Positions 25,501 to 37,500 of a stretch of DNA of 64,000 nucleotides are shown piece after piece (positions within the stretch are counted from its first letter, which is position 1; the number at the start of each line of letters is the position of its first letter). The notes beneath the pieces are model-generated. The model was not told the origin of the DNA. It saw only the letters and a program-made list of their open reading frames with translations, and ran no database searches. Source of the DNA: Saccoglossus kowalevskii (lineage: Eukaryota; Hemichordata; Enteropneusta; Harrimaniidae); NCBI RefSeq assembly GCF_000003605.2, contig NW_003156739.1:238484-302483 (forward strand). The letters are read 5' to 3'. A program made the translations under genes and the position numbers.

Positions 25501-28500
25501 TCAAGTTTTCAGAATGCTAAAGACGGAGAGTTTAATTGTAATGCAGCCCCTGTACCTAGCGTCGAAATGTAAAACCGATTTAGGGATGATTTGTTGAATT
25601 TTAATTTTGTTTATATTATTTGATAGTTTTCATCGACAATTAGCGACGGGGTAGCGGGAATTGTTTCCATGGCAGTTTCGAATTTTAAACGAACCATGTC
25701 GGATTATTGAAATGAATCATCGTCAACAATTTAGGTAACATTGTCGAAATTGTTTCATTATTTTCTACCATCCTTCCGTATACAGCCGGAACACAGATGT
25801 AGCTACTGTGTCTTATATCAAATCAAAGATGGAATCGTGCGTTTTCTAACGCTTTTTTGAAGATTCTAGAGGCGAATTACATCGGCGGCGCACGAGATCT
25901 GGAGTATCATGTTACCACACTAGCCGATGTGTTCCTTGTAGCGTAGCACGTTCTGACTTTAATAATAACGGATATAGCACTGGCAGAATCAACTTGGATA
26001 CGTCAGTTAGTGTAGTAGTACGTTAACTCTTTATACTTTTCTTTCCTTGCTTCAAATTTGATCAACAAATTGACGTGCGCAAACAATTGGAAATATGGAT
26101 AATTTCGTTCCAAACATATTGAAATAACAAACCAGAAACAGACGACATTGCACGACTACTGTGAGAACTGAATACACCAGGCAAAACAACTGCATAGTAA
26201 GATGTGAACTACAAGCCTAGAATATATATAGAATATATATATATATATATATGGTGTTCCATTCACTTTACCTCAGGAATATCGGGTGAGCCACCGCGTA
26301 ATGTCTAAGCTAGTAAAATCTATCGGCACAAGTGCGTCTTCAGTGTCACGTTATATTGTGTTCATCATAAATACGTAATTTGTTCATGATATAATCAATA
26401 ATTTATGTCGATTTATAACATGTATCATTCAACGCGATACAGCCATATTCTCGATATTTCCTGTCGGTCATCTGATCCGTCCTTGAAATTGAAAACAGCG
26501 CGGCGTCATCGGCTGACAATATCAAAGAAAAAAAGACGTCGATGATGTGACCATATCATTTTTGACTCCCGTGTGCGAAACACACAAAAAGGGAGTATTT
26601 GCAGTTAGTGTGCGTGTGTGTCCGTCTGTTACATTGATATCTCAAGAACCATATGCTCGTTTTTGATGAAACTTGATGCATTGGTTAATTTCCCATGAAT
26701 ATTAATTACCTAATTTGTATATTAATTACCTAATTTGCATGATAATTAGCCAATGTTTAGCTGCTCCATGACTGTTCCACTGATATCTAAAGAACCACTC
26801 ATTGGATTTTGATGAAACTTTGTACATAAGTACTGTGGGGCAATATGCAGACCTGATTAGTTTTGGGTAAAAATTTGTTCATATAAATTACTTGTATGAT
26901 GATCAGTCAATTTTCGGCGTTTCCACTGATATCTCAATTACTAATCATCTCATTACAATGAAACTTGATACATAGATGTCATTTCACAATGCACAGACCG
27001 GTTTTGCTTTGGTTTAATATCTGTGCATTTTTATTACCTAATATGCATAATTAGTATTTTTGGGGGTTCCGCTGATATTTCTAGTTGTAATCGTTACATT
27101 TCAATGAAACTTGGTACTTAGATGCTCTAGGACTATGCACAAACCTAGTTAGTTATGGGTAAAAATCTGTACATATTAAACACCCAATTTGCATAATGAT
27201 AAGTCAATTTCTGGCTTTTCCACTGATATATTCAGTACTAATCACATTACAATGAAACCTGGTACATATATGCCATAGGACAATGCACAGGCCTGATAAG
27301 TTTTGGGTTAATATTCGTGCATATTAGTTACCTAATTTGCATAATTAGTATTTTTTTTGGCTTTTCCCCTAATTTGATTTTTTTGAGTGTTGATGTGCCC
27401 TGGACCAATACACAACCCTGATTAGTTTCGGGTTGAAATCTATTCATATAAATTGCTTAATTTGCATAATAATTATCCAATTTGTTTCAAAAATCAATTA
27501 TTGCATCTATGCATTATTTTGGGATTGAAATTATAACTAATTGCAGAGTTTGCACAATGTACATAATCATCACATATCATTAAAATTTGATTCAGAGATG
27601 CTCTGGGGTAATCCACAGACATGATCAGTCTAATAATGAAAAGCCACAGATGTATTAAAAATCAAATGTATTTTCTGTAAGTATTATAAACTTTAATAAT
27701 GTCGAACACATTGTTTCTCAAATAGCAGACAAATATTAGTTGCCAAGCTTCTTGTTTGGAGGGCTAATTATTTTTTTTAACATGTCTCCAATACTTTCTA
27801 ACCGCAAACCGGAACCGGAAACAAAATTGCTCAGCACTGTCTTTGAGTAACTGGTGGCATAATTGAAAAATTTATCACATGAACCTGTGCGCCGATAATA
27901 GTTTGTTCTTTCATTTATTTTATTTATTTCATTTTGTTAAATACTCGGTAGCACACTGTGAGTAGCTATTCCAACGGATTTGGGTAATTCACGAATATGC
28001 GGAGTCACCCAAAATTCGACTTTTCAATCATCGTGTCGTGATTCGCCGTTCCGCGCTTCATGAATTACGAGTACCCTAACGCGAAGGTAACAGCACACAG
28101 GGCCGACAGCCGCTCCCGTCATACTTCAAATAGGGATGGCGCCAGCAGGAATATAATCTTTTTTTTTGACACTGCTGAAGGGGCAGCCAGTCACGAAGCG
28201 GGTCGCGGAGTCGAGCCCTGCCGCAATCTGCCTTGTAATCAGGGTGCCGATTTGTAATACCAGCACTATACCAGGTTATAACTATCTAGTATGATTACGA
28301 AATTCAAGTTTATAGATGAAAGTAAAAATCTCACACGGAATGGAATGGAAAGTGCAAGTTCGTAACATGTGTTAGGTACAAACACCAAATGACCTATTTA
28401 CTATACCCACGGGAGACGCTCGTACGGAGACGTTATCTGTAAAGTAAACCATACCACGAAAATGTATCTAGGCCGACGATATCGGTTAATTCTAACACCA

Positions 28501-31500
28501 TACACTAGAATAAAATGATGAAAGTATGAGTTCATCGTATGTGTATTCTCCCAGTCTACATCTTCACCTTACGAAAGACGTCACCAAGTATGACGTAATG
28601 TGATTAATTATTTATGAGTCGCTCGCTTTTAAATATTTTATACAACAGGCAGCAAATGTCTTTTGCAGATGTAAAAAAAACACATTTGCAGATGTAAAAA
28701 AAAAAACGAAATCCATGCAGCCGTGAAACAACACCACATATACAATATAACATTGACGCGATTTAGACAAACGTAACTAAATATAGTATATTTGCGTTAA
28801 AAAAAAAATGAATACCGCGCCCCAAGCGTAGCAACATCGAATGACAGACACATCTAGATTAAGCATGCCGACGTCGACCTACTTGTACTGTCGCCTTCTT
28901 TGGTGGAATCCCTAGACGAGCGTCGATTACACGATGCTCCGTTCTCATCGACGTTCAATTCGTCGAGCTTTCTCAGAAGGGGTTTAATATTTTTCGCCCC
29001 CGGGAACTCTTCCTCCTCGCTTTGTTCCTCTGTAGTTAACGATAGACATTTCGCAATTGTTATACGTGTCGAAAAAATAAATGTGCATTTCATTTGCAAA
29101 ACATGTCCCACGTTGGATCTCATCTTCATCAGTATTACTGCTTTACTTTACGTTAGCATCTGTGCATGAGATACTTTTTTGTATAGATATGAACACTGGC
29201 TGAAAACGCCGGAAAGGTAATAACGCCCACATTGGAAGATTGCTGGGGGTGTATCATAAGTTCCATTCAAATAGTTTGTTTAATTATTATACTAGGAAGA
29301 CTAGTACATTCTGGTTGCAATTTTGCACGTTGGGATTACCCACGAATTGCCTTATTGTCTTGTTATTTTTTGTCGCATTTTAAATAAGTGAAAATGTGTC
29401 CTTCGCAATTCGCAAGTGAGCATAAATCAAGCAAGACGTTCGAGATAAAAATGTACTTAAAACGCGCAACATTGCAGTTTCCCGGATTGCAAAACAAAAT
29501 GCATCTCGCTTCACGAAAGTGCATATTTATCGGGTTGCCAACACATGCAATTTGTAGCTTGGTATAGGTAGAACAAGACCTTGACGTTGAAACGTGGCAG
29601 CCATGTACGCATCCATCGTACCTATTAGTTGTCTGAGTTCGAACCCACCGAGCATGTAGGAGTTTCAGTGGTATGTTAATTTCACAATTGGACCTACATG
29701 CCCAGGAAATACGTTTCAAAATGCTCGTGAGCCTGAGTTCAATCACGTACCCACACAACGCCTCACTAACACTACATTTACAAGCAGATACCTCAAATGA
29801 TTTCTTTTTTGTTGGAATATGCTTACTAACACGATTAGTGCCCTCAAATGTTACACCAAGAATGGATAACCTACTAGTAAAAGTATATTTTGGAAATTTG
29901 AAACGAGCAGGTGACATGTCCGAGATGGGACAGTACCGGCCAGTTGTTCCAATGAACATGCTCGGGAACAAGGGCCGTTTATTCACGGTGTTATAGGTCG
30001 GCCTATTATGAGGACAAGAAAAAAATGCGTCTCTTGTCAAGAAAGTCGATCCGCGCATGCGTGAACAAGACACTGCGCCACCAACGGAAAGCACATTCTA
30101 CAAAACCCAATCCAATCCAAGCTTGGCTATTTTAGACCAATATTTGGACTAATATTTGGACTAATACTAGTAAGTAAAACCGCCTGAGGGCATATAATTT
30201 AGTTCCCCGGCACATCCTCGTCAACATTTTGTTTTCCTCAGTACCCAAGAGGAAAACATTAAATCTGAATAATCTGAGAATGTCGTCTGTGGGAAAACTA
30301 CCACCAAACGACCCCCTCCAATGTAATCACCCACCTGGAGGCGGCTCGCTTATGGACATCGAACGTTGCATGCGTTCACGCATTCTAGCATGGTACATGA
30401 CTGCTTGCATGGTTTTCTCCATCCGTTGGCATGGTGACACCTTCCGTACCGAAGTTGGCGACGGCTTTGGTAGAGGTGGACTGTTTTCATCATGTTCCGC
30501 TAGGTCGTACCACCTGGGTTCGTTGCCGGCATCACGTAAATCAATAAGTACCTTGAGAAAAAGAAAAAAAGAAACCTTGAAAGCAATATTCGCAATAAGC
30601 TGGCGTATAAAAAACAGTATCTCAATTTTCGCCAGGGTAAAGCCTCGCCGTGTTGTGTTCGCTGTGGGTCCTATGCGTTGTATGCCGGACAATATGCAGC
30701 ATGCACAATAAAGTGTACAACGCTGGGGCTTTTCTCATAAACGTATTTATAAAAATAATTGTAAAAACCGATCACCAACTATTTAATAAGAATTCAAACA
30801 TTTTAATAGTGCATCAAGAGCTAAACATTGTCTACGCCTATATTGCGCGCATGCCTTCCCGTTACACGGCAACTACGACCGCCCACTTATTCAAAATTAG
30901 CCGCTAGCATATTGATTAATGTTAAAGTGACTCATTAATATTAATCAGAACTAACAATACGATTGGTCAATTTGAATTTTTGAATCCTTAATTTAGAAAA
31001 ATGTATACTTTAAAAACCATTATAACGATCCCATCTTTTTGCCCTTCACTGTAAAATACATTGTTTATTTAATATGATGAAAGCCCGAATTCATTTTAAT
31101 GCAAACATTTTTACACGCGTTTTCTACGTTCATGAGGTCTACACGACGCGATACGACGGGACAGTTACCGCTTTATTTACTTATAATTAAACAATGTAAA
31201 ATGTTCTTTGAAATTGGTGGAACGTAAGAAAAATATCCACAGCTTAACATAGCAGATGGAAGATTGAAAGCATTAGAAATCCCTACAGAGGCAAGCGTAG
31301 CGTATTGACCATTGTGTACGTAACACAATCTCCGGAAGGCATTCGAAACGATTGGTTACGTATTGCTTCGATCACAGAAGTAGAGCGATGGTTTGTAGTT
31401 GGAAACCATGGGTAACGGGTATAACGATATACAAGAATATCATGTACCTCCACGTCAATAGTAAATAATTAACGAACAAATGTAGAAGAACATGAGAGAC

Positions 31501-34500
31501 AGTTTTTTCAGTTTGGTTAGACAAGCATGCGATCCAACCAGTCGGGTATGTACTGTCATATCCGACGTCACGCTCTTGAGTTTAAGTACAGGCGCGAAGT
31601 ACGCATGCGCACGTGACAAGAATAATGCAATACGATTTGTAGCCCTAGATTTTATGTTTTTCACCTATAATTGGGTTTTCAATTCTTGGCATTAGTATTA
31701 TATCGTTAAGTGAAATTTCTAAAACAACATTTCATTCTTTCTCATGTGCCCAGTAAGCGACCTTAGATGGAAATGGCCTCAGAGTTATCGTTCAGAACGA
31801 GAGACACGAGACTTGTCTTCAGTGGCGGATCTAGGGGGTCCGGTCCCCCGTTGAAAAATGTATTAAATTTGTTTTTGTATAATATAAAAAAAATCACTAA
31901 CTTAGTCTGGCGATTTTAAAGTTTGCCCCCCCAAAAAATCCTGTATCCGCCCCTGGTCTTGGCTCTTCAAATAGCGACCGTGATAGGGGGACTATGTGCG
32001 ACCTGATCAAAATCTGGGCCAGACTCGGGCGAATAATTGCTGTTAATTGCCTACTTAGCACATGCCAATAACCTAGGTGAGTGGATTATTTTAGTGACAC
32101 ATACTGTGGTTCAGTTCCTTAGGTGTCAATCATTTCTGAGTTTTCAAATCTTTTTCACACATTTCAATATTTCTGCTTCAATATTAAGGAGAGTATTTTT
32201 CACTTTCTAAGTAGAAAAACCCAAAACGCTGTTTCTGACAAATCCGGAATTCACGTGGTCGCAAAGTATTGTGGGTAAGTCGAAGTTTACTACCAAATGA
32301 ACCATACGACTTACCTCTCCCATAAATTGACTCAAAGTAACTGGTTTGTCGTCCCATACAGTAAACTCTATAGAATGGTGCTCTAACTGCAAAGAAATCA
32401 ATACATAACATTCAATAAACTGTACCTTCGTGTCACTCCTCACAAAAGAGGTGAACACAGTTACCGCCCTGGAAGTGTTTCCCTGCTGTGCTGATAAGTT
32501 CCGCTAAAAAGATCGAGCGTCACAATTTTTTTAAAACTACTGGGCGTGTGTGTGATGCATGCTGGGAAATAACTTTCCACAGAGTTTAATGGGAACAGCC
32601 TACCTCTAAGGTTGATACGTTCGGATAAACAAAAGTCTTGTTCCAGCAAGGGTTGGTTGACGCATGCGTACTGTCTGTACGGAATCGCAACAGCTCTCTG
32701 TTGATTACATTGAAAAAAAAAATGTATAAGTGGTGAACTACTAGGATTGTCTTTAATGACAAGGAGCTGCTCTGGTACAAGTAAATTGGTTATATAGGTG
32801 AATTATAACTTTTGGAGATACACTGTAGGTACTTATAACGTTAGTTAAAAAACAGCAGCGCTGGCGGATCCAGAAATTTGGTAACGGGGGTCGCGATACT
32901 GCTATCCTTCATGACGTTGCCGAGGAGATTTTTTTGGCCATAGAACGTAGAACACTTTCCTGGGGTATTTGAAACCAAAAATTGTCATTCCAGCTCAGCA
33001 GCCAATCAGCGACGGCCTTACAGTTAGATGACAATTTCGGTTTCAAATACCCCGGGAAAGTGTTCTATGTTCTTCGTGTAATTAGGTGTTCGTATTTAAG
33101 GGATTTTTCCACACAAGAACGACGAATTCGGCCGAATTTTGTTATTGGCCGCCTTAATATTTCTCCCAACGGTTCGTATTTCTGTGAAAGATTGGCATTT
33201 TTGTCCTGATTTTCAGGAATCTGAAAAATACGTTTCACAACTTATCTAATATCCCTCAATGGTCAGCACCGATCTCGAGATATGTTGTGACAACGTTGCC
33301 TGTGAGTTGTTATGAAAAGGAACATATACACGTATATTTAAATACGACAGCAACGAACAACGTCGTATTTTTCGGTTGGAACGACCGGTTCTTGTCAACC
33401 AGTCACTGCGCACGAGCGCAAAACGAAAACACGAACAGAGGAACGCACCTGACGACCACCACCCTTTATAGAGGATAAAATGTAATGCATTAAATTCTCA
33501 CCTTCTATGCGGTAATAAATACACCTTTACGTAAGGATTGGGCATCTGCTGCTCGCCAACACTAGTCTGTCTAACGGGTAAGTTTTCGGCCTGGAACACA
33601 CTGATAACTAGCTCCTCGTCTTCCTCATTGTGCAATAACGATAACTGCAGCCGACCAGATATAGTGGCCCTCGCTGCCTGCAAGTCGACCTGTATCAGCA
33701 GAGCATACCTGTTAGTTGACTTTTATCACCAACTCAGTCTACCAATTGCAAATTTTAGTCACGTGGTATTTTCCATCCGAGTACCTCATCAAATTCAGCC
33801 TTATTTTGCATCCTCGTTCATTAATAATATAATTGTGTAATTATCACTAAATATCCGCTCCTAAATATATTTGTTCTATGACCTCGAAATTAGGAGAAAA
33901 ATATTAAATTTTTATTTTAATTAAAAAAAAAAGTTCAGTGGCGATTTTAGATGGCGGCGGACACAAATACAACCGCACCCGTTTCTGAAGTCCCGCAATC
34001 GCGATTCGAACTCATTCTGGCGCCCTAGTGTCTCGGAAGTGTCTGGGAACGGATGCCAGGCACGAGACCAATAATGTTCAATAGCGTCAACTGTGGTAGA
34101 CGCATTGGACAGTAAAATGTATAAGCGCTGCCACTGAAATGAGACGAACGTGATAAATAACGCCAAATACACACAGTATTAATAATTTGTGTACTGCATG
34201 CGTATCTTGGGGCGTATCTAAGCACATACAACAATCACGCTGTTATAAGGTCGGTACGTTCGAACAGACAAAAACCTTCCGCAGAATGATAATAGCTGTA
34301 TTATATAATTGAAAAAAAACACGTGAAACTAATCGGCGGTAATATGCTAAATATAAAGAATTGGGAAATGATGCTAACGTACCGGAGACTTAGGAAGTTT
34401 TCTTCTTGGCGTAGTTGGAGAGTGTAACATCTCTTTATACTGGTCTTCACTAACCTGACTTGCCAAGCCTGAAATAAATATTATACATCATATAATACTG

Positions 34501-37500
34501 AGGTTACTTCGCACGCCAAGCTACTGAGGTTACATCATACAATACTGAGGTTACATCATACAATACTGAGGTTACTTCATACAATACTGAGGTTACATCA
34601 TACAAAACTGCAATTATAAAATAACTAAAACTCACTCGCTCGCGTCTGGTGAATGGCCTTCTGCATTGTCTGGTTGGAATTTTCACAGTTGTCACTTGAC
34701 TTTCTGTCTAACGGTTCATGGGTGGCACTGGAAAAGACACACATTTAGTAAATATCTCAAGAGACAATAAACAGTATTTCTCCTGTATCTACGATTGATT
34801 CATAACAACATCAGTTAATCACGGACCTGATTTTCTATTACAATTTGACAGATTTCACGTCATCAGTGGGGTAGTATTTGGAAGTATACATTTTACACAA
34901 AAACGAGAAAGGTGCATGATAATAAATTTTAAAACTTAAAAAGTTATAAAAATTCCAGATTTATAAAATCGCAGTTAAATTATATACCTCACAGAAGAAG
35001 CGTAAGAGAAGAAGAGAAACTACAAAAGAAAATTAAAATGTTTGTTCTACAGACTATAATGTAATTATTTTAATGTCGTGATTTAGTTATCTTTAAGTTA
35101 ACATAAAGGTTGCCATGTGTATCTCTGGCACAGTAACAACATATTCCACAGATTTTGAAATAGTTTAAGATCATTAATTTTGTTTTTCTACCACTCTTTC
35201 TTCTATATGGCGTGTGTTTGCATGAGGTGTTTGAGCTTATTCCATGTAACGTACACGTGCAAGCTAGCACGGCTTCAAATGGAAATAAAATATGTTTTTG
35301 TCATTACACAAATGAGTACAATATATAGAGGTAGTCATTTAGCATAGCTCGTTTAAAAAAAAACAGCCCAGTATGACAATACTAGTCCTCTAGTCACAAA
35401 TGAACTAGTCTAGAGTGATTTACAAACAACACGAAGCAATTTTTTTTACCTCACAACCAGAGGGTTAATTTATGAGGGCCAGTGTGTTATTACCACGCAA
35501 AGCAGTATTCACCGAGTCTCAACGCATCGCTTCATTCGATTAATACTTCATATCCCCCACGAGATACAGCTTAGTATCTCATTTCCGAACTACAGTATGA
35601 ATTCCCAAGTCTCTCGATGCTAAAGGTACAGACAGATAGTCCATATCAAGAACACAATAACCATGTAAACAGTCTTTCCAAACAGAATAAACAGAGCGAC
35701 CTAAATTAAAAGGCGAACTAGTTCAACCTAATCAAATTTGTTATTATACCGAATTATTTTGTTCACATTTTCCTCAGAGTGATTAAATGTCAATGGTAGA
35801 ATAACAAAAATGACAATTTTATAGAGGTTGGTTCGAAGAAGAAGCCATATTAATAAAAGGTACTAGACAAATTGGTTTTGGGCTTTACAATTAATGTACT
35901 TTATTAAACATTGACAATTTTCAGAAAGCAGACAAAGTACACCGCATTTAACAATAGTAGGATTACTAATACAGCAGTCAAATCTATATGACGTATGACG
36001 TATATGTGACATCACACAGAACAACAACGCAGAAATATACATATAAATTGATGGCATAAACAAAGAGATCCGTATTGTAAGTATGTTTCATTGTTAATAT
36101 TATTGTGTCATTGGATTTTGAGTTTATTTGTTCGGTTATCGTGATTCTTTTACAATTCACAGCTTAGTCCCTGGTTCCATAAAACGTGTTGCGCAAAATA
36201 AATAAAATTTAGTTGAACGAGGATGGTTGACGAAACATGAATATAACATACATCATAAATATATGATCATAGCATTAATATAACATTACTTCCCCCGATT
36301 ATTCTATGATGACAGTGAAAGTATAAACCAATCAATGTTTGCAGAACAGGACAAGAACATACCCTCTAGATTATCACACACCCCTCACATTGAACCAATT
36401 TATCATGAATAAAACTGTGAATATTAACAAAAATAACAGCTAATTATGTATATGAGAGAATTGCCATTTAACCCCTTGAATGGCATAGCGCCACCAATAA
36501 AACAAACCCGTATAATTTGTTCAGTAATTGTTGATGTAAATCTATGGAGTTATTTATTTTGGGTCAAGATTTTGGTAGAAACTTGGTCATAAATAAAAAT
36601 ACCAAGAATTTATATATTTTGAAATAAATTGAACACACAATATATTGAGGTAAAAAAGTTCAATAATTTCACATAATAAACCGATGAATATTATTATGCA
36701 AATTATGACCAACTTTCTTAACAACTATGAGTAGGCTTCTTACTTAACAAATAATTATGATAAAATATAAGAAAACTTCAACATGAACATATAGAGATAC
36801 CTTGGCTTGTACGCGACCAGTAGATTGACTTCCTCGTCAGATTCATTGATAGCCATTTTGACCTCTTCAAATGTTTTGTTGATGAACGACAGTCCATTCC
36901 ACTCAAGGATTTGATCACCTGACAAATTAAAATTGATGATACAGTAATTAGAAACTCGATGAGCGTCAAATGATGCGTATCATCTTCTAGTTAAAGACGA
37001 ATAACCCAATGTTTTTATCACAGATAAAACGCAATATAAATCACAATGTTCTAATCTACAATAATTAATTAAATGTAAACAACGTTTTACATGGTCCCGA
37101 GACAAAACAATTCATAAGGAAAGTCATATAATAATACATTTATATTAGCGCAAACGTGAATTATCATAATAGAAACGCAGTTTTAATATTGCAATAATAC
37201 ACTTGGCATTGGTGGAAGCGATGAGATCATATCTGTGATTACATATGTGTATTATATATGTTTATTTTAGATCACTTATGTATATATGCAATCCAGTTAA
37301 AGTATATTCGGGCAAACGCTTCTGAAGTGAGCCGATTATATGATTTCATGAGCAATAGAGCATTATACATGTGCCCGTTATTTTGATATAATTTATAATC
37401 ATAGAAAAAAACATACACACATTAAACAATATGTCTAGTGGATAGATACTCTGTGATTCACACTCGTGCTTCCCACTAGCTGATAGCTGTTACCTATACA

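Noticed and set aside
28130-28260. GC-rich stretch with a tRNA B-box-like gagtcgagccc
   Set aside because: There is no matching A box at the right spacing and no cloverleaf can be drawn.
33405-33475. Possible MITE family A fragment (gacgaccaccaccctttat)
   Set aside because: Only about 20 bases match one terminus; there is no interior or second end.
33970-34135. Possible extra RIM exon on - (WQRLYILLSNASTTVDAIEH...)
   Set aside because: There is a good acceptor (gtctcatttcag), but no donor in a phase compatible with exon 11, and no similarity to RIM that I recognise.
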